Part shown: positions 1-12,211 of the stretch, piece by piece | Layout of the letters: each line of letters starts with the position of its first letter | How positions within the stretch are numbered: the stretch's first letter is position 1 | Assembly: GCA_949752735.1 (NCBI GenBank) | Contig: OX457053.1 | Span: 1,284,584 to 1,348,583, forward strand | Source: Lumbricus terrestris | Lineage: Eukaryota; Annelida; Clitellata; Crassiclitellata; Lumbricidae | Length of the DNA stretch: 64,000 bases | Direction of reading: 5' to 3' | The notes under the pieces: generated by a model | Told to the model about the DNA's origin: nothing | Database searches by the model: none | What the model saw: the letters and a program-made list of their open reading frames with translations, nothing else | Translations under genes and position numbers: made by a program

Positions 1-994
1 GGCTTTTGCATGTTCTCTGTGATAAACTTAGGAATATTTAATGACCAATTTCATATCTCTGGGGACCAGTAGTTTTCCACTATGAAGAATTCAGCTGATT
101 TAAAAACTGTCTCACTGGAAATCTTCCTCTTCCTGTTTCGGGAAAATAAGTGCGAAAATATGCATGGCCACGGCTGAAAAAGTAGCGAAAATCAGGGTTT
201 TTGCCCCCACCACCCTGGACCCATGGCGGCAGAGATTCGCGAACCCCTCCACTGGGTGGCCCATGCCGAGACGTACACAGTAGTGAAGATTTGCAGTGAA
301 AAGGTGCTAAACTGTCGAAATGCATCCCGAACAAACAGAAAGATAGACTCACAGAATCTTCTCTTTATTTACTTAGATCTTAGTTAGAGGTTCGTCTGTA
401 ATTCGCAGATACCAGTAACAAATTAAACAATACAAATAATTAAAGTCCGGAAAGTATAAAATTATTATGATTGCACGGTCACATGAAACCACAACTATTA
501 CCAATTTAGGCCTATTAAAGAAATTACATAGCCAAACCGGTCACCCAGAATCATCTAATTTCTCTTTCCAATCTTTGCGGAATTCATCGAACAAATTTCA
601 GATATTTTGGTAGTCTACGTCCTACCGTTTGGTATCAAAATTCGGCCGAAACCAGTCCAAGCGAGAATAACATATCCATGTATCGACCCGTCCAGAAATA
701 GAGCATGCCAAGGCCAAAGAAATTGAACAATCGGCGGCAATTCGCCATAAATTCAATGGTAATGGGCAATCACCAAGAGGTCTTTTAATTTTGAGGAGTT
801 CATGCACAGGTTAAAAATGCCCTTTACAGTATTATTCACGATTGTATAGATCATCACGACCTAAATTAATGTTATTAAAGATGACTAAAAACAAAGCTTT
901 CAACAGCACTTTTTTAACACTGGTTAAATAAATTCATACGATATCAAGTCAGGTTACGAAAGGAACGTTAGTTAAGGTCATGCGAATGGAATCA
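1..994. other. 3' flank of gene A
   Basis: No gene recognised. Bases 1-150 resemble 35880-36010 downstream of gene B, so this is the edge of the duplicated block. A minus-strand AATAAA (TTTATT at about 363) could serve as a poly(A) signal for gene A. Confidence 0.45.
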
Positions 995-1145
995 TCATTT
1001 TCCACGCTGAGACACTTCCTCGTAAACTGGTTGCAGTTGGAGTTCAGCGTAGGTACCGTCTGGATTTGCCTGTCTCCGAGTCGTCTCCAAATCCTGATAA
1101 CATTTCGTTTCTGTTACCGCGTTATTCGACGAGGCGCTCAGTCTT
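995..1145 (-). CDS. Gene A exon 8: cytoplasmic tail with three tyrosine motifs
   Basis: 151 bp, phase 2 in, ending in TGA (997-995), residues 363-412. The acceptor is TTAAATTAG|AAG. Tyrosine motifs are YQDL (379), YAEL (395) and YEEV (404). YQDL and YAEL are separated by 12 residues, inside the 6-12 window of an ITAM. The tail shares no obvious similarity with gene B's except YAE(L/I). The open frame, matching phase and tyrosine motifs support it; no transcript is available to confirm it. Confidence 0.72.
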
Positions 1146-1418
1146 CTAATTTAACAGAAGACAAAAAATATCTAGTTTATGCTAGGCCTATTTCAAAAAT
1201 ATACCTACTAAATAATTATTATTTGCGTAGGTCTACAAGCACATGTAGCCTAGCCTACCATAACGACATTGGCATGTAATAAGATTTCTAAGCTCTACAC
1301 AAATAGTCAATTTTGTTTACAGATTAGGATACTAATAGGCTGTTGTATCAATCTATGAGGTATGCCTGGATATTACTAACAAAAATAATATTGGCGACAA
1401 GTGTCAAAATGCACTCAC

Positions 1419-1503
1419 CGGTAAATGCATTTTCGAACAACCAGTGCAACAATGATATTCGAGATTATAATAACACACAGGCCCACAATCACTACAGTGA
1501 TAA
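1419..1503 (-). CDS. Gene A exon 7: transmembrane helix
   Basis: 85 bp, phase 1 in and phase 2 out, residues 335-362. The acceptor has a clear pyrimidine tract (GTTTTGTTGTTTGCAG) and the donor is CG|GTGAGT. The peptide ITVVIVGLCVIIISNIIVAL is a clean single-pass helix followed by a basic stop-transfer pair (RK). Gene B exon 7 has the same phases and chemistry but a different sequence. Confidence 0.83.
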
Positions 1504-2282
1504 CTGCAAACAACAAAACACTAGTTAAGCAACAGATTGAACAAAATTGAATTCACTATGCAAGTTAATAGAACCTGCGGTCGTGACGGCTATGTTTGAT
1601 AAGTATGAACCAGTGTCACTTGTATCTCTTTATAGACTGACATTTTAAAAGGTTCAATATGATAGTCACAGATGTTCAGAGACAAACATGGATGTTATAG
1701 TGCGAATGTAAATGCAATATTTCTAATATTTATCTCCTGAAGTGATCTGTGTTATTGGCATTTTCTATACGGAAATCGAACCGAAAAACAAACTAAAAAT
1801 GAAAGTCGATTGAAATTATGCACTATTTCTGGTACTATAATTTTAATTCACCCGAATTAATTTCGGAATTATTTAAGTGACGCGCATACACGAATAACGT
1901 CTCCCCTTTTACCGGTGCCTGGTTTTTGTACGGGTGTAGAACATTACGTTCCCTGGGCAAAACCCCTACAGAAACCCCGGTTTAGCCTATGACACTAACT
2001 CCCCAAGAAAAAACCTCTCCTCTGTGCAAATAGCCCATTTCTGTAGTTAATTGATAAAATACGTTTCATCATTTTGTTGTCATTAAACGAATATCCTAAT
2101 AATCAATCGAGCTTCTATTTAAATAGCAACAATTGCTGTTAGCAACTCAACTTTTATTTAGACAGGCTAGTTCATCTACCATTTAGTAAAAAATTCGTTC
2201 AATCAGTCCATCTGCTATTTAGGCTAAGTAGCAACAATTGTTTGTTTATATTTGATTTTTAATTGCCAGTTTAGAAGCGTGA

Positions 2283-3735
2283 TGGTTTGGATGCGAGCGA
2301 TCCAGTTAACTATCGTCCCATTGCAAATGTAGCCTAACTTTCCTATCTAAACTTCTAGAGCGCATTGTTGCTAACCAGTTGATTGCATATTTAAATGTTA
2401 ATGAACTGATCCCTTCACAGCAGTCGGGTTTCCGGAGGAATCACTCCACAGAGAGCCCTTTGCTCCGGCTTCTTTCTTATTTGTATTCTGCTATGGACCA
2501 TGGTCAGGTTACACTCTTGGCTCTCTTTGATGTTTCTTCTGCATTTGATTTTGTGGATCATTCCATCCTCCTGCAACGTCTTTCTACATCCTTTGGGCTG
2601 GTTGGACAGCCTCTAGAATGGCTGCGTTCCTTCTAATCTGACCGTTCAAACTGTGTGGTTATTGGATCCTCTAGGTCCATCTGGGTCCCTGCTCCTTTTG
2701 GTGTACCTCAGGGCTCCGTACTTGGTCCTCTATTATATCTTCTCTGCACGGCTGATCTCTGTCCTCTACTTAAGTCCCAGGGACTCCTTCACCAAATCTT
2801 TCCTGATGACATCCAAGCCTACATACATTCTAGCCCATCGGACTCAGTTAACACTGTGCGCCTGATGTGCCTGACTGTTGACGTCCTTTCCTCTTAGATG
2901 GCGTCATATCGGCTTCTCTTAAATGCCAGTAAAACTCAATTCATTTGGCTGGGTGGCCGTCGGCAACTTGCGAATACTGATTCGCTTCAGCTAGCTCAAA
3001 TTTTTCCGGATGTTAGTTTTTCCTCCACGGTCCGTGACCTGGGTGCCACCCTTGACTGTGAACTTAGTCTCACCCAACATGTTAACCTAATCGCTCGAAG
3101 CTGTTACTATCAGCTTCGTCAGCTCCAAGTGATTGCTCGCTTACTTTCTCATGACGCGCTAGTTGTGCTTGTTCATGCCTTTGTAACCAGCCGAATTGAC
3201 CATTGTTGCTCGATCTTGTTGACCTTCCATTTGGGGTTCTGGGACGGTTAGATCGGGTTCTGCGCTCTGCTGCCCTACTCATTGGACGAATTCCTAAATT
3301 TTCCTCTGTCTTTGCTTAGCCTACATGCGTGATGTGCTGCACTGGCTGCAAATAACTCACCGTACAATGTATCCAATATCGAATTGCCGCTCTGGCCTCA
3401 CGCTGTATCATTGGTTGCGCTACATCTTACCTACGTGATCTTTGTCCCCAGTCACTGACGTTGAAGCGCGTCGGGCCCTTCGCTCTGTTGCGAAGGGACA
3501 AACTGCTTATCCCACGGACTCGCTTAGCTGCCAGAGACACAGCGCCGAGCTTTCTCGGTTATGGGGCCGTCAATCTGGAATGAGCTCCCTTCTAACCTTA
3601 ATTTTCTCCATCTGACCAGTCAATCTTTGTTACTTAAATCTCTCAATTCTTTTTTCTTTCGCCGTGGCTGGGCTGGGAGCGCCTCTGAATAGTTTCTTGA
3701 AGGGGTGTTATATCAATCCGTATAATGAATGAATG
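2283..3735 (+). pseudogene. Decayed CR1/L2-like LINE reverse transcriptase
   Basis: Runs from an NYRPIANV-type motif through SGFRRNHSTESPL, ALFDVSSAFDFVDH, FGVPQGSVLGPLLY, a damaged catalytic box (FPDD in place of YADD) and FIWLGGRRQL, to a C-terminal region and a TGAA-rich tail. Several stops and frameshifts (for example near 2636 and 2895) show it is dead. Its 3' end carries GGGAGCGCCTCTGA, shared with the SINEs in this window. It lies in the gene A intron between exons 7 and 6. Confidence 0.85.
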
Positions 3736-3744
3736 AGTGAACAG

Positions 3745-4690
3745 CAATCTGCAAAGCACTCTCACAAGCACCTGTGTTGGCATATTTCGATGACGCCAAA
3801 TCCACGGAAATATTTACGGATGCCAGTCCAGTCGGTTTAGGCGCTATCTTCATGCAGTGCAGTAACCATGGTGATAACCGCCGTACGGCCGCATATGCCA
3901 GCCGGTCACTGACAGACGTTGAACAGCGATATTCACAGACGGAACGAGAGACCCTTCCGCTGTATGGGCTTGTGAACATTTTCATTTATGTATTTTCGGC
4001 AGACCTGTGCGTGTCTACACCGATCACAGACCATTGGTGCATATTTTTGGCAATTGTCACTCCAAACCTTCTGCTAGAATTGAGAGGCGGGCGGTCAGGT
4101 TTCAATCGTACGTCGTATGTCATGCCGGTGATGACAGCCCAGCAGATTACTTATCACGTCATCCACAAGTGCATCCTCAACAAACTTCACGTGAAGAGAA
4201 TGTCGCCGAAGAGCATATTGACTTTCTCGCACGCAATGCTATCCCTCGCGCAATGACCTTGGACGAAGTGCGCACCGCCACTCAGCAGGACCCGACACTA
4301 CAAGGAATTTGGTCTTCCATTCAGTCTGGACGATGGGTCCATCACTCAGTCGATTACCTTATCGACCCTGATGCTTATAACGCTTTGTCCAAGGTTCGCT
4401 CTGAGTTAACCGCGGATTTCCACAACGGGGGTAATCTTGCGCCTGGGTCGCATCGTTCTACCCCGGAGTCTCCAGGAAAGGGCGGTGTGCCTTGCCTATG
4501 AATGTCATCAAGTGATGACCAAAACGAAATCATTTCTCAGAGAAAAGATTTCGTTCCCAGGCATTGACCACATGGTCGAGTCTCAAATCCGATCATGTCT
4601 CCCATGTGCGGCAGCAACACCGTCGGAGAGTCGAGAACAGCTTCGGATGTCGGAGCTTCCGGATGGATCATGGACTTGTGCTCAGCACTG
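3745..4690 (+). pseudogene. Ty3/gypsy pol fragment (RNase H and integrase N-terminus)
   Basis: RNase H landmarks are FTDASPVGLGAI, RYSQTERE and YTDHRPLVHIF. The tether region and the integrase zinc-binding end (FPGIDHMVES, CLPC) follow. Frame changes occur near 3955 and 4430. No reverse transcriptase core, integrase catalytic core or LTRs are attached. It is unrelated in position to the LTR element at 19711-28460. Confidence 0.82.
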
Positions 4691-4989
4691 GCAGCACTCA
4701 GCAGTCGATCTGCATATATTCCTTCACCACCGCTTGCCATGCTTTTATTAGGCCTATTCCTTTTAGTTAAATAGTCATGAATAAAATAAATCTTCTGTTG
4801 GTATTTTCGCACAGTGTAATGTACATTCTTCTTGTTTAGGATTCGATAATATTGTTGATTAAAGATTTTCCTCATCGATTATAGAGCAAAAGTGTGCATT
4901 TTATTTTGAATATTAAAACTAAAACATAATTATCTATAGGCCTATAAGAAACTAAGGGTAATTGTTAACCACTGATTCAGGGCACTCAC

Positions 4990-5139
4990 GTAGAAAATGG
5001 GAATCGCCTTTCGACATTGAGTTCATCCCACTTTCCGTTGAAATTTCAGACATGCTTGACATTGCACCTGCCTTAGTAACACTTGACATCACACTTGCTT
5101 TTGTAGTACTTGAATACATAGTTGAGGTTGCATCGGAAA
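4990..5139 (-). CDS. Gene A exon 6: Ser/Thr/Met-rich stalk
   Basis: 150 bp, phase 1 to phase 1, residues 285-334. The peptide is rich in Ser and Thr with repeated short units (SSTTKASVMSS, AGAMSSMSEIS), as in extended O-glycosylated stalks. The donor is CTAC|GTGAGT. The acceptor could be either of two AGs six bases apart, both keeping frame. Gene B exon 6 has the same length and an open frame. A hAT-like element begins 33 bp upstream of this acceptor. Confidence 0.78.
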
Positions 5140-5172
5140 CTAATTCTCAACAACATCAATTTTACACAGAAT

Positions 5173-6304
5173 CAGTGCCGGCGCTAGCACCCCCCATACC
5201 CCCCGGCCGGGGGGCCCCGAGTTTGAAGGGGGCCCCCAAATTTAGCTGGTCATTATACCTATTTGTGACTGTAAAGATCCGGTCTGGTGCATGCCTCAAC
5301 TAACCATACGGCACTGCCATAGCAGATCTAATGCAAATATCATACTGAATTTGGGCGTAAGTATAAAGCCTTTAGAGTTTGAAAGGGGGCCCCCAAATTT
5401 AGCTGGTCATTATGCCTATTTGTGACTGTACAGATCCGGTCTGGTCTGGTGCATGCTTCAACTAACCACATGGCACTGCCATAGCAGACCTAATGCAAAT
5501 ATCGTACCGATTATGGGCGTAAGTTTAAAGCCATTTAAACTTACTCAGGCAATTTCGTCCTCTTTCTCAAACACAATGTTTATAAATTGTAACTGATTCT
5601 AATTGCTAATTGGATGAGGCCTCCAAATAAAACATGCGTGAGGCACAAACATTAAAGCCTGTGTAGGGTCCCAGATGTCCTTGGTATGTGTCTGATCTCA
5701 AGTTTGCAAGGGGCCTCAAATGTAGCTGGTATACGCCTAATTATACCTTTCATGACTGTTCATTCCTGAAATCACGCACCGAATTATGTTTTAACGCAAA
5801 TCATACAAAATAATATTACGCAAACTAATAGAGCATTGTCCTTCAACCAAAGAGGAGACTTTGGGGGTGTGGACAGGGGTATTGCCTCACAATTTATGGT
5901 TGGGACGGAATCCTTGTATCCCCAATATTTCAGAAATATTTCATAAGTATCATCCACTGCCCATCAATAATGATCAATTTTGTTCAGATGACAGCCTTTA
6001 AATGCTACCATTACAGTTGGCAAATCGGACAAATTTAAACAATGGAGAGGGTACACTCTGAAGTCCAAAACCACGACTAACAGCATTGAAAAATGAGCAA
6101 TTTTTGTAAAGATGACAGGTTAAAATTCTACCATTACAGCATGGAAATTTCAAAAATTTAACAATTGGGATACATTTATTGAAGTCTTACACCATGTCTT
6201 TCAGCACTTACATTATGAATTTTTTTACTGAGATGACAGTTCAAGGTATGGGGGCCCCAAGTTTTTTCTCGGGGGGGGGCTCAGGTACCCTAGCGCCGGC
6301 ACTG
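5173..6304. mobile_element. hAT-like non-autonomous element, copy 1
   Basis: Terminal inverted repeat CAGTGCCGGCGCTAG, exact 8-bp target duplication CACAGAAT at 5165-5172 and 6305-6312. Gene B has the empty site. Internal sequence has G-rich ends and diverged repeats containing GATGACAG and CTACCATTACAG. No transposase. Ends 33 bp from the exon 6 acceptor of gene A. Confidence 0.92.
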
Positions 6305-6921
6305 CACAGAATTATTATAATTGCATAATTAATCGACAGTGCAAGGCTATAACAATTTGAATCAAGACTACAGCTCTCGACTTACTTGACTGAGTCAAGC
6401 AAGTCAAGACTATTTGTATTAAGAATTCTATCAATTAATTTTTTCAAAATGAAAAAGCACGCCTTTAAAAACCGTTTTCCTTTTTATTAGAAAAATTTCC
6501 GTGTTTTATTTTAAATTTTCGCCTCGTCTTTAACCGTTATTTTATGTGACGATATTTATTTATTTACTTCTTCAATAATCTTACTTAATTTATTCTCGTC
6601 TGAAATTCCATTCCTCACATTGTTCCCGTACTTTCGAAGACTCATCTAGTTTCACATCACTATAAATTTTATGTATTTTAGCGATATCCCAAACAATAGC
6701 TAACAGTAAAAATGAAATTAAAAAAGCATTAGCCTACTTTATATCAAAGTTCTTGCATCTATGTAAAAATTGTAAATCCTCCTTTTTTGAGTAGGTTACA
6801 TACTTGCAAAGTTTAATTTTTAGTTGTTTATGTTTACGTTAGCACTGCATGGATATCTGCGAAACATCAACATTGTCGTCATCAAAGACCATAATTGTAG
6901 AACAAGACTATAATTTCTTAC
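6305..6921. other. Intron 5 of gene A, AT-rich
   Basis: Paralogous to about 44870-45480 in gene B. No gene, RNA or element recognised. Confidence 0.5.
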
Positions 6922-7065
6922 TTCTTTCACAAACAACCATCTTCTTTTCTGTGCATCCGACTGCCTTCCATTCACCACTCGATGCATCAATAGAAAGACA
7001 TTCATCTGCTCTGCTATTCAAGACGCCTGACCAATTAGTGTAGGTGATATCTTCGCTGGAGTTTT
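6922..7065 (-). CDS. Gene A exon 5: C-terminal half of lectin-like domain 2
   Basis: 144 bp, phase 1 to phase 1, residues 237-284. It encodes ITYTNWSG, DECLSID, GEWKAVGC and MVVCER, the usual closing strands with the two conserved cysteines. The acceptor is TCAATAG and the donor is GAA|GTAAGA. The WND position reads WKA, so the usual calcium ligand pair is absent. Confidence 0.88.
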
Positions 7066-7089
7066 CTATTGACATAGACACATGAGAGA

Positions 7090-7280
7090 ATTTACGCCTG
7101 GATAGCAGGAGAAGAAGAAAAAGAAGAACGAGCAAGTATTAGGAAGAAAGAGGAAGAGAAAGAGGAAGCAGAAGAGGACGTGGAAGCGGAAATGGAAGGT
7201 GAAAGGGGGAAGGGGAAGAGGAAGAGGCCAAGAGGGAGAGGGAGAGGGAGAAGGAGAAGGGGAAGCTGAAGAAGAAGGAG
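7090..7280. repeat. Purine-rich GAA/GGA simple repeat
   Basis: Impure GAAGAAG/GGAGAGG tract just upstream of exon 5 of gene A. Gene B has an AAG tract in the same intron (46043-46240). Confidence 0.85.
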
Positions 7281-7548
7281 AAGGATCATTTCAGCGCTGT
7301 TTCATTGAAATTGCAAATAAAAATAGTATCACTCAGTTAGACAAATCAGTCCCTGGCATCCTACAAAAACCTGACATTCAGGAGTCTACTATTAATTATT
7401 TGCAATAAGCTGTCGCTGGACTTCTCAACACATCACCGTCAGCATTAAGCGGTACAGTAGGCCTACGTCACTTAAGTGAGATGTGAACATTGATAATCAT
7501 GGGAAAAGAAGTCTACTCATAATTTTTACTCTCAGCATTTTACTACTG

Positions 7549-8432
7549 CAAGGGTGACAGGACAGTTACCCCCTGGACAATTACCCTCCGGACAATTACC
7601 CCCGACAATTACCCCTGGACAATTACCCCCCAGGACAATTACCCCCGGACAACTACCCCCAGTGCCAATTACCCTCCGGACAACTACCCTCTGTGCCAAT
7701 TACCCCCGGATAATTACTCCCGTACCAATTACCCCGGACAACTACCCCCCGTGTCATAGTATGAGCTTGTTCGTATACCCGTGAAGGAACGAACATTCTC
7801 ATGGTCATGGTCTTCGTATTTATCAGACCTTCAGCGCTGCCAAAGCCTATCCTAAAGTAACTTTGCTGTGTAGACGTCTTTAGTCATTATCTCACTCTAC
7901 AATACTTATTGTACACACCTATACTCCCCTTGCTACTACCAGTATTTCTCAGTTATCTGCGTAGATCCCTCCTCTTAGCACTCCATGCCCCTCTGTTCGT
8001 CTCTCTGTCTTTCTCTATGTATCTGTTTCTCTCGCTCTCATGCATACGTTACCTGTATGCTCTTGCATAATATTTGGCTGACCATTCAATGCTATACACA
8101 CAATCTACTTAATTTATCCAAATCTAGTCATGGTGGAATTTTACAAATCTGAGACAGGGAAAGATAAACATTTTAATATTTTATTAGGCAGGTGTTACAA
8201 CTAGCTTAGAACCGTGTTTAGATTGGATTTTATTTAATATTTTTCTTGAACGTTTAACATTACATGTAACTTGCGTTTAACACGACATAGATTTCTTTAT
8301 TGGCACAGAGGTAATTGTCCGGGGGGTAATTGGCACGGGGGTAGTTGTCCGGGGGTAATTGGCACGGGGGGTAGTTGTCCGGGGGGCAGTTGTCCTGGAA
8401 AGGGGTAATTGTCCAGGGGTAATTGCCCTAGA
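7549..8432. mobile_element. Foldback-type element with GGACAATTACCCC arrays
   Basis: About 7549-7757 is a tandem array of GGACAATTACCCC-like units; about 8308-8432 carries the reverse-complement array (GGGGGTAATTGTCC). About 550 bp of unrelated sequence lies between. I could not fix the outer ends or a target duplication. Confidence 0.72.
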
Positions 8433-8689
8433 ACCGCAAAATGCTAGCCTATTAAGCACATCCTGTGCTTCTCGAAGAACCCCTACTGTAACAGCGCATA
8501 ACAATATACTGAAGTTTTCATGAACCGAAGGAGCGAAAAATACGCGACTCAGGTCTTATGTCAGCCTAACAGATTGTATGCTCGCTACCACTAAGTATAA
8601 TCTTACTACAATTTGCCAAATTTCGTGTCCCCAGTGTCTAGTGAGTAATGGTGACTGAAAATCTTTGCTCACGAATTCAGCCAGCGCTC

Positions 8690-10008
8690 CAGGGCTGGTC
8701 TAGAAATACCATTCTACTGAATCTCTTATTACTCGCTTACTTACTGACATTTTTGCCGCTGTTGATCAATCCCACATTACCTTACTTGCCCTGTTTGACG
8801 TCAGTGCGGCGTTCGACACTGTTGACCATACTATTCTACTCGAGCGTCTGTCCAAATCTTTTGGCATTGGTGACTCTGCCCTCCTCTGGCTTAGTTCTTT
8901 CCTCTCTGATCGCTCTGTATCTGTGATCTTTGGACTCACACGCTCCTCCTGGACCTTTGTTCCCTACGGCCTGCCTCAAGGCTATGTCCTGGCGCCGCTT
9001 CTATACATCCTATATACTGCTGATCTATTGAACCTATTATCCCGCAAGGGTGCCTCTGCTCATCAATACGCTGATGATACACAAGCATTTGTCCACGGTT
9101 CTCCCAGTGCTGCCTCTTCACTAGTTGCAACTATCCTTGACGCCACTATGGAACTGAACCAATGGATGTCTTCTAACCGTCTTCGCCTTAACTCTGATAA
9201 AACCCAATTCATCTGGCTTGGTGGTAGAGTCCAGCTCGCCAAGATTGATATGGAGCTCCTCAGCACGTTGTACCCAGATATCCAATTTTCTCCAACTGTT
9301 CGTGATCTGGGTTTTACTCTGGATCCAATTCTTTCTCTTACTGATCATGTTAACCGAATCTCTCGAACATGTTTCTATCACTTGCGACAATTGCGTACTA
9401 TCCGCCACTCACTCTCCCTTCAAGCGGTCAAGGCGCTTGTCCATGCTTTGATTTGCTCTAGAGTCGACTTTGGAAACTCTGCCTGTGCTGGTCTCTCCTC
9501 TCTTAACCTCTCTAAGCTTCAGTCTATTCTTAATGCTGCTGCCCGCTTAATTGCTGGTCTTCCCAAATTCTCTCACATATCTGATTTTATTCGGGATACT
9601 CTCCATTGGCTTCCTGTACCTCAGCGCATTGAGTTCAAGATCCTGACTCTTATGCGCAACTCTCTTCTCGGGGTAGCCCCCTGTTATCTTCGGGCACTGT
9701 GTAACTTGGTCTCCACTCTTCCTGGCCGCTCTGCCCTTCGACCTGCTGCCAATGGCCTTCTAGTTGTCCCGCGCATGCGTGGAGCTACGGCCCAGTCCAG
9801 AAGCTTCGCATATCTTGGTCCTACTTGTTGGAACCGCCTTCCTCACAAGCTCCGTTCTGAGCTTCTTGGCCTTTCTCTTCCCCTGTTCCGTAAACGTCTG
9901 AAAACTATACTATTTGTTAACGGTGAGCACTAGCTTGGGTCGGGAGCGCCACTGAATCTGTGAGCGGCGCTATATAAATGTTCAATTACTATTACTATTA
10001 CTATTACT
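8690..10008 (+). mobile_element. 5'-truncated CR1/L2-like LINE with long open reverse transcriptase frame
   Basis: The frame is open from about 8690 (HSTESLITRLLTD) to a stop at 9933. It includes LFDVSAAFDTVDH, YGLPQGYVLAPLLY, the catalytic box YADDTQ, FIWLGGRVQL and the thumb and C-terminal region (FKILTLMRNSLL). The 3' UTR has GTCGGGAGCGCCACTGA, a short GC hairpin and an (ATT)n tail ending near 10008. Fewer lesions than the copy at 2283, so a younger insertion, dead only by 5' truncation. It lies in intron 4 of gene A. Confidence 0.9.
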
Positions 10009-10813
10009 AGTGGTGTAGGCTATGCATACTGTAACAGTTCGAACTTTATTTACAAAATAAATCGTTTTGCCCACTTTTTGGAGATTTTTATAAAATAGAC
10101 TATCACCCACTTTTTGTTCTTTCTCTTTCAATGTTGTCCTCTATGTGGCCTCTACGAAGAATAGCCATAAGCAGTAGGCTACGCAATTTCGGAAGGGTCT
10201 ATAGACTCTATATAAATTTCGAAATTAATCAAGAAAAACCTGTGGCTAGCCACATCCAATGCCATGTAGTAGGGTAAAGTGGGGTAATTTCGGCATGGGG
10301 CTAATTTCGGCACCCCCCAGTAGCCGAGAAACTATCTTTCACTAAGATACCTCTAGGGTGCGACGTCATAGATTACAACATTACATTATTAGAAAAGTTC
10401 AAAAACGAATTTTAAATCACATTAAAAACACTTTTGTTAAGTCATTTTTGTTTTGAAGCATTTTCTTAATTGTTTCTCAATTTAGAAAAAACTCTGTTGA
10501 AAATCTGGTGTCGGTCACAAAAATAAATGTACTGATTTTTCTACAAGTATGGTTACCAGGGTGCATCATGCTGAACGATAATACGATGTATAGCAACTGA
10601 TTATTTATTTTACGTATCTACAGAGTGATGCCTACATGTGAGGCAAATTTCGGCACCGAAATCTTGTCTAATTCCGGCAGTGCCGAAATTTGCCCAGGGA
10701 TGGTGCCGAAATTACCATTCTGCCTTATTTCAATAGGCCCCGGTTCAATTATCGTCTTAGTTCTGTTAGTAGCCGTTGTGTAATTAAAACGCACGAGTGT
10801 TTGTTCAGGCAAT

Positions 10814-11290
10814 ATGGATGATGATTTGAGTCAGAGAACTGTGCCAAGCTCTAAACGCGGACGATATGCTCAGTGGTCGAAGGATGAGATTAGCTTTTCA
10901 GCAAAGTCAGTGCTTGGTGATGGGCGTTCAAAGAGAGCAGTTGCTAGGCCTATGCAGTTTCGGATCCCATGCCAAACTCTTCAAATCTGTGTGAAAAGGG
11001 TTTTGGTGAACGGCGCTGTGATGAAGTGTTCTACGGGTCACCGATTTTATACCAGAGAGAAAGCTGCAGGAAATGACTGGCTCATCGGATCCCTGAAACG
11101 TCATCGTGAGTTGTCCGTACGGGTAGCAGAACCGATAGACTTCGATACAAATTAAGGGCATCGGGTTTTAACAAACCCAAAGTTGACAAGTTCTTCAATT
11201 AATTGCAAAATATTTTTGTTCGACAGCAGCGAGAAGCAGCTCATGCCGGCGTAGAATATCTTGAATGTAGATGAATCCAGTGTCACTACA
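10814..11290 (+). pseudogene. pogo-like transposase N-terminus, frameshifted
   Basis: The first frame (10814-11155) has the helix-turn-helix region (RYAQWSKDEISF, FRIPCQTLQICVKRV) and the CENP-B/pogo motif AAGNDWLIGSLKRHRELSVR. Downstream in another frame, NILNVDESSVTT matches the first catalytic Asp region (NVDE) of pogo DDE transposases. The remaining catalytic core is missing. Confidence 0.85.
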
Positions 11291-11934
11291 TAATATTATT
11301 TGCCACAAGCCATGGAAAGCTATAGTCAACGTGGAAAACACAACGTCGGCGGCTTAGCAGGCGCAGCGAAGGGAAAGACAGTAGTCACCTTTTGTTGCGT
11401 CTCAGCCAGTGGCTTCTATACATAACATCAATGATGATATTTCCCAGAGTGAGAATCAGGCCAGAGTTCATTGACATAGAACCCATAGGGACCATAGCAG
11501 CTGGTATAAAAAGTGTTTGGAATAAAGGCAGCGCCAGGGCCGTATTTACTTTGGTGGAGGCCCATGTGCACCGCTGTGGTGGAGGCCCAATGGACATAGG
11601 ATAATTGTAAAGAAATTCAATTTTAAGGGTGCCGTACGTACCACAGCAATGCCGTCACAATTAAGGGCGCCTCACCTACAACTTGAATAACAGAATAGGC
11701 CTTACAAAATATAAAGTTTAGGCTGATCTCCATGACATACGTTTAGGCTGCAGCCTATGCTGTAAAACTGGTTGCTTAACACTAAAATGGCCTAAGTGCT
11801 GGATCACTCCTGGTTCGGTCAAACCAGAAGTGGGAGGAGCTATCTTGCTTTCAGCAGAACCCGAGTCAAACAACACAACAGCAAAGCGCCTATGGCAGCT
11901 AACAGAAACTTTAATATATTAATGCCCTGTGTGA

Positions 11935-12005
11935 AGCTCGAACCCGGGTCGCGTGGATGACACTCAGTTTAACGACAAGCGCTCTCTCAACTGAGCTACG
12001 GACCC
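11935..12005 (-). repeat. tRNA-like fragment
   Basis: On the minus strand an A-box (TAGCTCAGTTGAGAG) and a B-box (GGGTTCGAGCT) are at tRNA spacing, with a GTTAA anticodon-like loop. The acceptor and T stems do not pair, so it is more likely a tRNA-derived SINE head than a working tRNA gene. Confidence 0.55.
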
Positions 12006-12211
12006 CCAGAATGTTGTTTGCATATTAATCAAATCTTGTTGAAGTGTACAAAGATGATCTCGATGAATGCTTTGGAGACGAGCTTGACATGTGCAGTTTG
12101 TTGACTTTGTGGAAACATTCAAGGACGAACAAGAGAATTTCATGAATCGAGAATTTCATGTATCAGCTGATACAATGTCATGATAAACACGTTTAGGGGT
12201 CATTTCCTAAT

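Noticed and set aside
3774..4751. A working host RNase H or integrase gene
   Set aside because: Frameshifts near 3955 and 4430, missing catalytic cores and no introns mark it as a dead Ty3 fragment.
11935..12005. Functional tRNA-Asn gene
   Set aside because: A- and B-boxes are present but acceptor and T-arm pairing fails, and it lies inside a transposon.
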